Shown here: positions 11,242-23,372 of the stretch, piece after piece | Layout of the letters: each line of letters starts with the position of its first letter | Numbering within the stretch: the first letter of the stretch is position 1 | Assembly: GCF_014529535.1 (NCBI RefSeq) | Contig: NW_023503409.1 | Location: 8,866,390 to 8,930,389, forward strand | Direction: 5' to 3' | Source of the DNA: Bradysia coprophila | Taxonomy: Eukaryota; Arthropoda; Insecta; Diptera; Sciaridae | DNA length: 64,000 nt | Position numbers and translations under genes: made by a program | The notes under the pieces: model-generated | What the model was told of the DNA's origin: nothing | What the model saw: the letters and a program-made list of their open reading frames with translations, nothing else | Database searches by the model: none

Positions 11242-13561
11242 TGTCTCGAAATAAGATTGGTTGATTTCGTCTTCGGACTATAAACAATAACAAACTGAGA
11301 ATGTTTACTTCTGAACTTCATCCATCAACGAATTTGACGTTTTACGTTTTGAGTGTTCGATTTTTGGACTGATCATACCCGAATCAAATGAGACATATGG
11401 TTAGCCGGTCGGATATTTTAATTGGTGATGCAGTAAAAACCCTTCTTTAAAGATTTATTTTATTCGGATTTATTTAATAGGATGGATGGAGGGTACTGCA
11501 TTACCATATTATTGAGTCATTTACTTATGTAAAATCTAAATTTATTTGTTAGTTCCTTTAGACACTCTGAAAGATATTACTTATCTCTCTGCTCCAGTAC
11601 TAAAAACCTGTCATATTCTCATAAAAAAGGTCTTGTTGAATACATCGGAGCAACGCAAAGCCATTCATCTCTTTTCCACTCCTTCATTTATGAATATACT
11701 CTCTATCAATTCCATCGAATGAATTAAATGCTTCTGTCAAGTTGCCTACCTGACTTTTTAGTTGAATGGTTGTTTCGGAACTTTTGTGTTCGTTTTGGTC
11801 AATGGTCACAATGTTTTGTTCGCAAAAAGAATAGAATTTCCAACGATTCAGTGATAATTTAAAGTAATTGAAGAATGAAGTGAATTGACGCTATCGTAAA
11901 AGGAGAATAGCTAAGTGGTAATGTGAACGGTTGATTCTAAATTCTCACTCAACGCGTGAAGAAAACCTGTTTCTGGAAACATCAATAATTCATTCAATTA
12001 GTTGCATAGGATGTTTCATTTGAAAAATATTGAATGATTTTCGTGCAATTCCGTGCATTTTTGACTTAAAGCTGAAATCATTAAGTGCTTGAAACTGCAT
12101 TACCATTGGATGTAGTCTTCCAATTCGGTAAAAATCGAAAAAATTTGTTTCAGAAAACGAAGAAATGGACATTTTTTCTGCTAGGAATTCATTATTGTAC
12201 AATCAAAAGTCGTCTGTAGTTCTGTTACTCTCTACCGTATTGGTTTTTGTATTCGGCGAAAACATAGTTTATCTCGTATCCAATCAAGTTATAGATATAT
12301 GAGTACGTACATACCACAGTCGCTATTCAATCGAGCACTGAACTCAACAAAGAAACAGAGAAGTTCGTAGTGAGATAATCAACCGTGAATCTCTTATAAT
12401 GTTTATACCATCTCATCCTCTATTCAGATCCATTTCGGAATGTTGCAATCCTCAGCGAACTTTTTTTTTTTACTATTTTAATTCGAATTGAGTTTTGCAT
12501 GAATTCATTTTAATGTTTCTGTTATTGCCATTCCACTTTAGAACAGCTCGTAATTTCAGGCATTCCGTTGATACTCACATTACGATATATACATTGTTCG
12601 TATCAAACTATTATTACTACTCCGAATTAAACAATTACAATTACTCCGACTATTACATTAGCATTTCGCTGTGCCACTTTCAGTTTCTATTTATTCTGAC
12701 GAATGTTGTAGATTGCTAGTCGTCCCATATTTAATGGAAGTGATAAAAACGGCTCAGCTTGTTTGTTTCTGATAAAATTTAACGATTAGCGGCGCGCTTT
12801 AGTTAACGAGAAAAATAGTTTTATCGAGGCTCCTAAACCGAACACTTGTTACTGAAACGTTGAAACCAATTGGGTTGCTAATTAAAATTCCTTAGATTTG
12901 TCGTTAAATAGACCGGAAATAAAGAAACGTAAGCATTATTAGATGTGTAAGGTTGGGATGGTCTGTTACAGGACCATTTTGAGATTCTCTGTTTCGACTA
13001 AGGCAGGTGGAAAGCTTACACAAAAAAAAATGTTTTCTTTCTGCTACGCTAATTTAGTAGTTCGTTTTGTGTTGCCTACAATGGGGAGATGAAACTCCCA
13101 ACGCCTGAAAGATGAAATATTTCAGTTAACTGTAATGCTTTTATCAAAAAATGTTCTCGATGTGTCCAGATGCGGATCTGGCTGTTGCTTTGAATTAAAA
13201 CAATCTGTTCGTGAATCCGTTTTCGACTCATTGCTCTCAAGAAATGCACCACGAATTTACAAATAGACCCACAAAAACGATTAATTAAATTCGAAGAATA
13301 TTGGTTTCGTGCTATAGAGTTGTTGTAACGTTATAATTATCGAATTTGTTTGTTTCAACGGTTGAGAGAGAAAAACGTGGGCGAAATTATAAATAATTTT
13401 GCCGCATTTGTCTTGCAGTGATTATGATCAACTGAAATGTTAATGTGTCCATAACCGTTCCGCAGATACATTATCACCATTTGGAATTTAAATTCTATTG
13501 CTCCCGCATAACGATAGCTACACCTTAGTTACGACACAGTCCGACAACAAACACACACAAA
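11242..13561. other. Intergenic region upstream of Sema-2a
   Basis: No coding exon seen. It should hold the promoters of the zinc finger gene (to the left) and of Sema-2a (to the right). A pyrimidine tract ending TTGTCTTGCAG near 13425 could be the 3' end of an intron in the Sema-2a 5' UTR, so a noncoding first exon may lie here. Confidence 0.35.
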
Positions 13562-16500
13562 ATGAAAGCAATCATCCTGTCGATCCTGCTATTAGGATTC
13601 GCAGAGTACGCATTTGGCGACTACGAAAACACTTGGAATTTTTACTATGAACAACCCTGCTGTGGCAATACGAATGGTCAGCATCACTTGAGACATCACA
13701 AAGGTAGTGGTAATGGTAATTTGTACTAACAAAAATATCGTGATTTGAACACCACGTACTTACAGACCATGTCAGAGAGTTTACGTGCGGCAAACTTTAT
13801 TATCGATCATTTTATCTGGACGAAAAACAGGATGCGCTATACGTTGGTGCAATGTAAGTGATTGATCTTTGGGTACTAAGCAGTTGTGAGGGAGTTAACT
13901 AAAATATTTTATTTCATCAAAAAGGGATCGAGTATTCAAACTGAACATCAAGAATGTGACGCTATCGGGTTGCGATGTAAGTATGACTAAACCATCAATG
14001 CACTCCATTCACTGAATTGATTGTCTTTTCTTCTTAACTTTAGAAAGATCATATCATGCTCGAACCAACCGGCTCGGACATTGTCAATTGTGTATCGAGA
14101 GGAAAGAGTCAGGTAAATTAGGATAACTTCGCCCATCGATTCAGTTAATTTACAAGAATTGTTCCTCAGTTATTTGAATGCCGAAACCATGTGCGTGTAA
14201 TTCAACCGATGCAAAATGGTAAATTGTACATTTGTGGAACCAACGCCCACAATCCAAAGGACTACGTGATTTATGTGAGTTAAATTTCTGTTTCCCGTTG
14301 CCCTTTCCATACTAATCAATCTGTATTTCCAGTCCAATCTTACTCATCTATCTAGATCTGAATACGTACCGGGCGTAGGACTTGGTATTGCTAAATGTCC
14401 CTACGATCCGTACGACAATTCGACAGCAATTTACATTGAAAAAGGAAACCCTGGCGATCTACCGGCTTTGGTAAGTTGAACAAACTGATCGGGCAGCTAT
14501 GCAGTTACTGACCGACAAAATATTTCCAGTATTCCGGTACGAACGCTGAATTCACCAAGGCCGATGCAGTGATATTCAGAACCGATTTGTACAACATTAG
14601 CAGTGGACGAAAGGAGTACAATTTCAAACGGACCATTAAGTACGATTCAAAGTGGTTGGATAGTAAGTCAAGACGAAACTGAACTGCGTTCCAAGAGAGT
14701 TAAAAATTGATAATTTTCCACAGAACCAAACTTTGTGGGCTCGTATGACATCGGAGAGTACGTCTACTTCTTCTTCCGTGAGACGGCAGTGGAGTATATC
14801 AATTGTGGTAAGGCCGTCTACTCTAGAATCGCTCGAGTGTGCAAGAAAGACATCGGAGGAAAGAACATTCTCAGTCAAAATTGGGCCACCTACCTCAAAG
14901 CAAGACTCAACTGCAGCATTGCCGGCGAATTTCCATTTTACTTCAACGAAATCCAGGCTGTTTATCAGTTACCGTACGACAAAACGAAATTCTATGCCAC
15001 ATTTACGACCAGTACCAATGGACTTGTCGGCTCGGCCGTTTGCAGTTTTGATATAAATGAAATTCACGCCGCCTTTGCTGGTAAGTTGACATTATAGTCC
15101 GAAGGTTAAGGGATTCTGGTGGTAAATGAAATGTGGTTGCAGGTAAATTCAAGGAACAAGCAACATCGAATTCGGCATGGCTTCCAGTACTTAACTCGAA
15201 AATTCCCGAACCTCGACCGGGAACATGTGTTGACGATACGTCCAGCTTACCGGACACTGTACTTAATTTCATCCGATCTCATCCTTTGATGGACAAAGCT
15301 GTCAGTCATCAATACAACAATCCGGTGTTCTATCAACGTGACTTGGTGTTCACAAAACTTGTTGTCGACAAGTACGAACCAAAACTTAACCAAATCAAGT
15401 TCGGTCACAGCTAATTCAAGTTTTTACATTTCCAGAATCAAGATCGACATACTGACCCAGGAGTATAACGTTTTCTATATCGGCACTACGGATGGACGGA
15501 TTTATAAGATCGTGCAGTACATCAAGAACAATGAGTCTAAGTCGAAATTGCTGGATGTCTTAGAGATCGCCCAAAACGAAGTAATTTTTCGATTGACCAT
15601 GTTTGTGAGATAGGCCAAACTCTAATGAAAATCCCAATTTTCTCGACAGGCCATCCAAGTCATGGAAATAAGTCAAAATCGTAAATCCTTGTACGTCGCC
15701 ACTGACTATCGTGTGAAACAAATCGATTTGGCTATGTGTAATCGTCGGTACGACAATTGCTTCCGATGTGTTAAGGATCCGTACTGTGGTTGGGATCAGG
15801 ACAACAACATTTGCAAACCCTACGAATTGGGACTGTTACAGGTGAGTTGGAGCGATACATTGACCAAAGTCTGAAATACTAATCGAATTTCGCTCGATCA
15901 GGATGTTGGTAATGAGACGTATGATGTCTGCGACTCAAGCGTACTTAAAAAGAAAATTGTCGTCACTTACGGCCAAAGTGTCCATTTGGGATGTTTTGTT
16001 AAAATTCCGGACGTACTTAAGCATCAGCATGTCACCTGGTATCATCATTCGAAGGAGAAGGGACGGTATGTCTGAACAATTCGTTGATTTTAGATTTGCC
16101 CTGACAAACGAAATTTTCAGCTACGAAATTAAGTACAGTCCGATCAAGTACATTGAAACAACGGAAAGAGGATTGGTTGTGATGTCGGTTAACGAAGGAG
16201 ACGGTGGACGGTACGATTGCCATTTGGCTGGGTCGCTGTTATGCAGCTTTAATATAACAGTTGATGCGCACAGGTAATTGTTTACGGTCTTGAGTTGATC
16301 GTTCGTCAATCAATCAATTAAATCAAAATTGTACTTGTGTCCAGGTGTACTCCTCCAAACAAGAGTGCCGATTACCAGAAAATCTATTCCGATTGGTGTC
16401 ATGAATTTGAGAAGTATAAATCGGCCATGAAATCGTGGGAAAAGAAACAAGCGGTAAGTAGAGAGAGCTAGTAGAAAATTCGTTTGGTTTTTTTTTTCTT

Positions 16501-16597
16501 CATGCAAATGAAACCATTCTTTCAGCAATGTGCTCGGCAAAATTTCAGTAATCTCCATCCAAATGATGTATTCAGCCGTCTACCACCGAATGTTTAA
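13562..16597 (+). CDS. Sema2a: Semaphorin-2A, secreted axon guidance ligand
   Basis: Fifteen coding exons give an uninterrupted 715-residue protein: 13562-13703, 13766-13853, 13925-13976, 14044-14112, 14170-14274, 14333-14470, 14530-14662, 14724-15080, 15143-15371, 15436-15580, 15650-15841, 15902-16065, 16121-16273, 16345-16453, 16526-16597. All introns are 55-75 bp with GT-AG ends. Residues 1-19 are a signal peptide. The sema propeller spans about 50-510 (LYVGAMDRVFKLNI, CGTNAHNPKDYV, DIGEYVYFFFRETAVEY, LPDTVLNFIRSHPLMDKAV). A PSI domain follows (516-545, DPYCGWD), then one Ig domain (YGQSVHLGCFV to GGRYDCHLAG) and a short basic tail. There is no membrane segment, as expected of class 2 semaphorins, which act through Plexin B. 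Fly Sema-2a is of similar length and near identical over long blocks. Sema-2b is the main alternative. Confidence 0.95.
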
Positions 16598-19412
16598 AAA
16601 TATTTTTTTTTGTTTATTGACAAAACCGGACTTATTTTTGTGAAAAACTGATATAAGTGAACTGAAAATGTTGCGGCGGGAGGGTGGAAAATAGTCTCAA
16701 ACAAATAATAGATCAACAAGATGAACAGCAATTTTCTTTAGGGTAACGAAATGTTGGATTTTTTCGGGAGATTTTTTTCAAGTGAAATTTATATCCATCG
16801 GGACTGACTTTTTTTAAAAAAAAATTTTTTTTTAGAAATTTTTTTAACTTTTCAGACATTTTTTTGCTGTTAATTTTACATTGATTGTGAGCTCGTCATT
16901 TTTTTACCATTTTTACTTAAATTTTTGTATTAAATTTTTCGTTTTGAAATTTAAACTGAAAACAAAAGTATTTTAGCGACCGTAGATTTATAAGATATAT
17001 TACACCTAGCAAGTAAAACCACTTAAGATGACCCAATATTGTGAATGTCAGAATCAACTTTAGATAATGTAAGTGAAAAAGAAGAAAACAAAATTTTAAT
17101 TCTTTTTTTTTTGTAATTTATGATGATGATGAACCAGATGAAGTATTTATATTTTAGAGAAACGAAACATGACAAACATTTTTAAACAAATTTTCCTTTT
17201 TAAAAATTGCTATAAACGAAAAGGTGTGATACAAAATGCATAGGAGGAGAAAACAAACACTTTATCGAAATGAGCATATAGATTCACGTACTTATCGGTG
17301 ATAGATATTTTTTAATGATAAAATTAAGCGAATTGTATGCTTGTAGCTTGCCATAAATCAGTGCAGTGTGTTCATTCGCAATAAACAGAATCATTTTTTT
17401 TTCACGTTCCATTTAACAATCAACAATTCTAACGAACAAAAAATAATCCACGAAATTCGTTGACTTAATACTCACACCGAGTTGAACGGACTGCGGCTCA
17501 GTTTATCAATTTTAATCTTTGCTGAAGAATACAATTTATCTTTATTCAACGAGAAGAATGGCTCAACAACTCGATGGCCATTCGCTATTAACCTGGGCTT
17601 AATCTTGGAAAATTGACGATTTTTTCGGTAAATTATGGAAATTTCACATCAGTACAATCAATTTACCTTCCCCAAAATATGAAGATCGTGGTTTTCACTA
17701 GTTATAAGTTGATGTGAAACTTGAAATCGACTTGACAAATCAACGTATAAATCATAAGTGAACTTATATCAGTGAAAATCTCAATCCCCTGATTTTAGAG
17801 AGGTTGTAATTTCGACTAATGTTGGTAGTTCACGTACAACTGAAAAATTGCAATTAACTTCTTAATACAAAGTGTACGTACGAAATTTCGTGTTGTAATT
17901 TCTCCCGCTTTACGTCGTCAACATGCCCATTAAATTATAAGTCTGATGTCTGAATCTCTCCATCGACAGCAATACTTAATAAGGGAACATGAGAACCGTT
18001 CTTCGACTAATTAGACTAGTCCAACGCTTTTATAATTTCAACATTCAAGCAAAACGATAGATTTTTTAAGGTGAAAATTGAATTTATATAACAAAAATGA
18101 CCAATAAATTGCTTAAGTTTTTCCTTTGACTTAAATTTAAGAACAAATCAACTAAATTATCCGTCGTAGTAGCACAACAAAATAATTATCAAGATATTTA
18201 TAGATGTTTCAGCAGTTAAATTAACATTCAAACGAAGAAGTTTTCGATATATTGCTAAAATTAAACAATAAAATGGTAGACAGAAACATAAGAACTAACT
18301 TACACATATTGTCCGATGCAATAAAAACATTTTTTTTTTCGTTTATTTTATAATCGCAAATAGCATAAATTAGCGTAAACGTTAGCAAGTTACAATTTAA
18401 GCAATTTTAAGAACATTTTTCCAACGAAAATAAAAATAAATTATCGATTAAGACAATCAGGCGTTCTTTCTCTTAATGAGTTTAGCATTGGAATTGGAAT
18501 AAAGGTCGACAGAGTATTTATCGTGTTTCACTGGCCTTTCGCTCCGAAGCGGTGTAGCATGTCCTCGGGAAAAGGTATTTAAATTTTTCAAAAACCTAAA
18601 TCAAACCCGGATAGCGAAAAAACCAATTTTTGACAAAACAAATGTGCCATCTCCGCCCGTAACTAACCACAATATCCCAAGTTAGTCATCTTATCAATGA
18701 GTACAAAGAAACAGGTGAACGCAGGAAGATCTTTATTTGAATATGTAGTTTGACCATGTATATCGTAGTTCGTCGGATTGTACGTCAGTTGAGGGTTAGT
18801 CTATGTGTGCTGTCCTTACCACTTACCTGGTTGGCCTAGCGTAATCTAGGATGCATAGAAATTGAAAAACATCGTTCATTGGGAGTCTGAAAAATTTCAT
18901 GAAATTTCTGTGGCAAGCGATAGATGATTTCTTTAACAAAATCGGATTGAAACAATAATATTAATCGTGTTCATCCAACTTTACCACTGCTTGTATCGTT
19001 ACAAGCGTTACAATCGTTAAAACCTTCGGACAATACTCTTTAAAATTCCGATTCAATGCTTTGATTCAATCAATTTGTACTGCAACTTAATTCATTCGCT
19101 AATTACTAGCGGAAATATATTTTTTCCCGGGGTTTTTCCACTTACCCAGTCATCATTCACCCATTCGTTTGGCTTGATAAATCTTGTGTGTTTCTGACGT
19201 GACCATCCTATTCCGATTTACTCTCTCACTTAAAAACTAATTGCAAAAATTTGCGTCTAATTCGCCAAATGTTTTGCTTTCATTAGTCGACGCAACGCAA
19301 TTATCTCAATTGTCTCAACAAAAAAAAAACCCATCCAAAAACAATCCACAAAGTTCCAACCTTTATTTATATCTTTCCATAAATACAAATAAGTTGAGTT
19401 ATTATCTACAGT
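16598..19412. other. Sema-2a 3' UTR and intergenic sequence
   Basis: AT-rich with long T and A runs and no coding exon seen. The first part is probably Sema-2a 3' UTR, with AATAAA at 17380-17385 as a candidate polyadenylation signal. The rest separates Sema-2a from the convergent secreted Thr-rich gene. Confidence 0.45.
17380..17385 (+). terminator. Candidate polyadenylation signal of Sema-2a
   Basis: AATAAA followed within 15 bp by a long T run, 780 nt after the Sema-2a stop codon. Other weaker AT-rich signals lie closer, so the choice is tentative. Confidence 0.3.
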
Positions 19413-21761
19413 TCAATGATGATTAAGATCATAATACAATTCACCGAATCCTCCTTTTTTGTCGTTCCATCTCACCTGAAAATGAAGTCATCATTAGCCA
19501 TAAATAGCGAACAGAATTAAGCCGCGAAACTAACTCTCTTTTGAAATGTACCATTTTTCGGCACAGACAATTCATGCTGCTCAATATAGTGGTTTTCATT
19601 CCCTTTACCAACACCAGCATTGTAAGCACCATCGTTAATGGCATTAGCATATCTTGTTTTTTGTTAATGAGTTTATTAAGTGGAACCACCGAACATGCAA
19701 AATTAATGGGAGAAAAAACATTTGGTTAATGAGCTGGTAAAATTGGTCAAAATTATTCAATCGGTTTTTTGGTTCTTAATGTGCTGATGAAGTTGTAGAG
19801 CTGACTGATTGATCGACTATAATCAATCCATCGAGTATAATTTCCCATATCAAAAACCAGTGAAGTCAAAGATTTTTTTACAAATCTGCTGACACTAACA
19901 GTATTGAAGAAGATTTGCTAATCGTAATGATGATATGCCAGGGCCTATTTTTGGACAGTTTATTTGTTTATTAGGCCGAAAACACACGAGTAATTTTGTC
20001 TTGCTGAAATCGACAATGAAGTGTTTTCCATTGTCTAGCGTATGCTCGAAATCGGTTTACAATGGAAAAACAAGACGAAATTACTCGTGTGTTTTTGGCC
20101 TTAGCAAATTTCGGAAAATTTTAGCAAATTTAGCAAATCAATTTTTCAAAAATGGGCTCTGGGTATGCTTGTCGTTTGCAAAATAATTATTGGGTGCGAA
20201 TAGTCTCTTTGTACATTTGCTATAACTTGCACTAAACTACAACCAATAAACTAAACAAAAGTTTACTTTTCCCTGATGACGATTGTCTTTCATGTCTTTC
20301 TTTTCGTATCTCTCCTCCCATCCTCGATCATTTTCCATGACATGACCGTATTCTAGTAAATGAGGACTCAATTTTGAAGTGAAAATGTCCCTAAAGTCGA
20401 AAGGGTGGATCTTTTATAAAATTTTATGTTCGGAAACACCGGACAAAACAAAGATAAATTCGATAAAAATTCGGAACGAAATAAACTCACTGGAAGTAAT
20501 GTCGTTGCATTGGGATGATGTTTTTATGTTTCTTTTCACCTCCGTCCGTTTTTTCCGTTCCTCTTGCGTCGCCTCTTGCATCTCCTCTTTCATCGGTTTT
20601 TCTCGCTTCCTGATAGTTGCTGCGATTATTTCGTCTGTCTTTGTAATTATCCATCCTTGCTACGGAAACCACTCGTCGGCTTTCTTGCGGATAGTTAGTG
20701 TAACGATCATACAAAAAATTGCTTTTCACACTCGACGAATGTAAATTTTTATTCCTCGGTCTGCGACGCGCCGAATTCGGTGGTTTTGTCGTCGTTGTAA
20801 CTGTTTCGGTTGATTCTGTTGATTCATAGTGATTGTCGTCACGATCGAACGTATCATAGTCCAAATAACGGGCTGTTGTCTCGTATCGATTTCTTTCAGT
20901 CTCATCCTCGTAGTTGTGATGATACCTAGGCTTATATCTGTACGACTCGAAGTGCGGTTCTTCGTATAAATCCTCGTCCAAATTTGGTGTCGCCACGTAT
21001 CCATATTCGCGGTTGGTTATGGTTTCAGTAAATGGTTCTTCTGTTACGGTCGTTGTAGTTGGTGGTAAGGTCGTTGTCGTTGTCGATGTTGTCGTTGATG
21101 ACGTTGTTTTGGTTTTTTTTCTGGATTTCTTCGACCCTTCTTTCTTCCTCAAAGTATCGAAGGCCTTGCGATATTTATTCAAGGAGTCAAAATAAGCGAG
21201 GCCCAGTGGGAACAAGGAATTTATTTTTGGTTTTTTTGTCGTCACGAGCTTCACTGGCGGTTTTTTAATTTTCTGTGTCGTTGTTTCGATAGGAATTGTC
21301 TCAAGGAACGGTGGAACGGTCGTTTGAATTAACGGCTCAGCCCTGGGAAAATCGAGGAACTCGTTTTGTGGATAATTCGTTGTTGGTTCGGGTGATTGGT
21401 TCGATTCCTTCTCCTGTACATTACTGTTTGCGTTGGACAACACTGCTGTGTAATTTATGCTTCGCGGTTTCAAAATGTATGCGTCAAAGTTTAGAAAATC
21501 GAATTGATTCGTTGGCCTTGCTATCGCATTCTCTGTCGGTTTCGGTGAAAACAATTTTTGCGGATAGACCACTGGATTGCTCAGGACGAATATGGTCTTG
21601 TTTCTCTGTGACTTCTTGGTCGTCCTTGGCTTTGCGTCCGTTTTGTTATAGTTAACATTTTTCAATTTTAAAATTCGTTTTTGATTGGGCTTTGCGTCGT
21701 CAGCCAGCGATAGCACAAACAAACTAGTAACATAGATTAGCACCACAACCGACACATTCAT
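19413..21761 (-). CDS. Secreted Thr-rich extracellular protein, three exons
   Basis: Exon 1 (20491-21761) opens with ATG and a signal peptide (MNVSVVVLIYVTSLFVLSLA). It encodes a low-complexity protein: basic Lys-rich N-part, Pro/Thr stretches with runs such as TTSSTTTSTTTTTLPPTTTT (mucin-like, likely O-glycosylated), Tyr/Asp/Glu-rich central part, and RGDARGDARG near the end. Read alone it would stop after HYFQ, but CCA|GTGAGT is a strong donor there. Two further exons fit in phase: 19535-19652 (YANAINDGAYNAGVGKGNEN) and 19413-19475 (VRWNDKKGGFGELYYDLNHH, then stop). The total is 483 residues. The last two exons look more conserved in character than the rest. The acceptor of exon 2 (ACAAG|ATATG) lacks a good pyrimidine tract and is the weakest point. 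Intron 1 (838 bp) carries a MITE. Function is unknown; cuticle or extracellular matrix is a guess. Confidence 0.7.
19971..20103. mobile_element. PIF/Harbinger-type MITE with TTA target site
   Basis: The element is 19974-20100 (127 bp), with inverted termini of about 29 bp: GGCCGAAAACACACGAGTAA at the left and the near-perfect complement TTACTCGTGTGTTTTTGGCC at the right. It is flanked on both sides by TTA, the 3 bp target typical of PIF/Harbinger. It sits in the first intron of the secreted Thr-rich gene. Confidence 0.75.
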
Positions 21762-21856
21762 AATTTTTACAAAGACAGAAAATTAATTTCACTTCTTTTA
21801 TTGTTTAGATAAGTGGAAGTCCCAGCGACTTTCTTCGTATAACCGCTTTCAATGTA

Positions 21857-21892
21857 CTGATTGATTTTGTGCTGTTAACGTGAATTTTATAT
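21857..21892 (-). promoter_or_regulatory. TATA plus initiator promoter of the Thr-rich gene
   Basis: On the minus strand TATAAAA (21892-21886) is followed 33 bp later by the insect initiator TCAGT (21861-21857, A at 21859). That spacing is near ideal. It gives a 5' leader of about 97 nt before the ATG at 21761. Confidence 0.65.
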
Positions 21893-22629
21893 TGATAAAT
21901 TTCAATTCGATTCAATCGCCAATCGGACAATGAGCAATGTCACGGTTCTCTGTGGTAACAAACGAGTGTTGTAGATTTATATGAAAGAAAGAAATATGAA
22001 AACTGTATCGACAATTGTTTCAACTGTGGATTTTTGCCACAGTCGGTGATAGGAAATGGAACAGTATCTATTATGCGACGTTACGATTGGGAAACAATGA
22101 GATTAATTGACTAGTGAATTTGAGCAGGAAGTTGTAGGTAGGTTAATATCCATTATACGTTCACACCGTTCAGGTTACATAAAAAATGTTAAGGAAATTT
22201 TTGCGAAGTACAGAAATGGTCTTCGATTGTTGTTTGTTTTGATCTATTTGTTTTTTTTTAGTTAAAACATTTATTGATTGTTTTATTGTCTGTCCCCACA
22301 TCCATTGTTCCGATGTTTGTGGTTCACCAGAAATTTCATTGAAACGTCCAGCGATTGTAAATTTAGGTATATCGCTTTGATATATCAAATATCGATCGAT
22401 GCAACTAATCCGTCAAATCCATTTATAATTTGAAATTGATTGGCTTAACACTCTAGTACACAATTTCATGATTGTTAGAAAACAAACATTTTGAAATGTT
22501 TCTTGTTTGCTCTGGAAAGGGCCGCGTATATTGGTGTCGGACAGTCGCACTCAACTAGCTCTTCGCAGAGAAATATATTTCACAGTGCGAGGTAAATTAT
22601 TGGGTAAGAAATACCGAGGATTCCTTTAT

Positions 22630-22850
22630 ACAGGGAGAGAAAATTGAAATTCGACATGTTTTCTAAGTTGGGAGTTGTTGTGGTTTGTAATTGATTCCAC
22701 AAGAATTTCGTTGAACAAATGAAAATCTAGATTTTTATTTCGTGAATTTTGATTAGGCACTGTGAGCACAACGATGACACTAAAATAAAAAATCTAGATT
22801 TTCGTTTTCTAAACAAGCTTCCAGAGCAGAAAGTATGTCGAGTCGCTGTG
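22630..22850. repeat. Foldback repeat, family shared with 52731-52989
   Basis: The arms pair ATGAAAATCTAGATTTTTAT and AAAAAATCTAGATTTTCGTT, and the outer ends pair CAGGGAGAG..TTCGACATGT with ACATGTCGAA-like sequence. The copy at 52731-52989 shares long stretches such as GGGAGTTGTTGTGGTTTGTA. No coding capacity; a MITE family. Confidence 0.65.
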
Positions 22851-22964
22851 TTTATTTTCCATAAAGTAAGTGAATAGTGGATGGTGTCTCCGAATTTATT
22901 CGTTGTTTACAGTCTCGGAATTTTAAGAAGTAACAATTAAGATGAGTACATAGTTCGTAAAAAA

Positions 22965-23240
22965 TCTACGAAAAATGCCTGAAAATTGATGTTCGGTCCA
23001 CAAGTTGCAAAATGCGTGAAAAATGGGCTAAATCACAGTCCAAAGTTAATAATTTACATTTTATTGGAATACAAACTATTGGTATCTTTGGCGAAAATAA
23101 TTACCAATAGCGCTGAGTTTGGATGCTAATAAAATGTAAATTGTTAAGTCTGGACTGTGATTAAACACATTTTTCACGCATTTTACAACTTGTGATACGA
23201 ACATCATTTTTCATGCCTTTTGCATGCATTTTTCACCAAA
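22965..23240. repeat. Foldback element of about 270 bp
   Basis: Left arm: GATGTTCGGTCCACAAGTTG, AAAATGCGTGAAAAAT, CACAGTCCAAAG, TTTACATTTTATT. Right arm (23130-23235) carries the complement of each block in reverse order. The central loop is about 60 bp. No target duplication is clear. Confidence 0.65.
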
Positions 23241-23257
23241 CTATGTTTTCGCCTTTG

Positions 23258-23372
23258 CAATCTAATCGACGCTACTCATTCCACATGCACGTTGGTAGCG
23301 ACATTTTTACGTATGTATATGTATTATAACATGTAAATCGCATGTGGAACGAATAACTTCGATTGGATTGTA
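23258..23372. repeat. Small foldback, 30 bp arms
   Basis: CAATCTAATCGACGCTACTC..CCACATGC at the left end is matched by the imperfect complement GCATGTGGAACGAATAACTT..GATTGGATTG at the right end, around a central AT-rich loop. A MITE relic is the simplest reading. Confidence 0.5.

Noticed and set aside
19441-19689. Minus-strand 82-codon frame (LNKLINKKQDMLMPLTM)
   Set aside because: Wrong frame; the neighbouring frame carries the two terminal exons of the secreted gene.
20487-20490. Stop directly after HYFQ as the natural end of the Thr-rich protein
   Set aside because: It overlaps a strong GTGAGT donor, and two downstream exons continue the frame with better protein-like sequence. I kept the spliced model, with moderate confidence.
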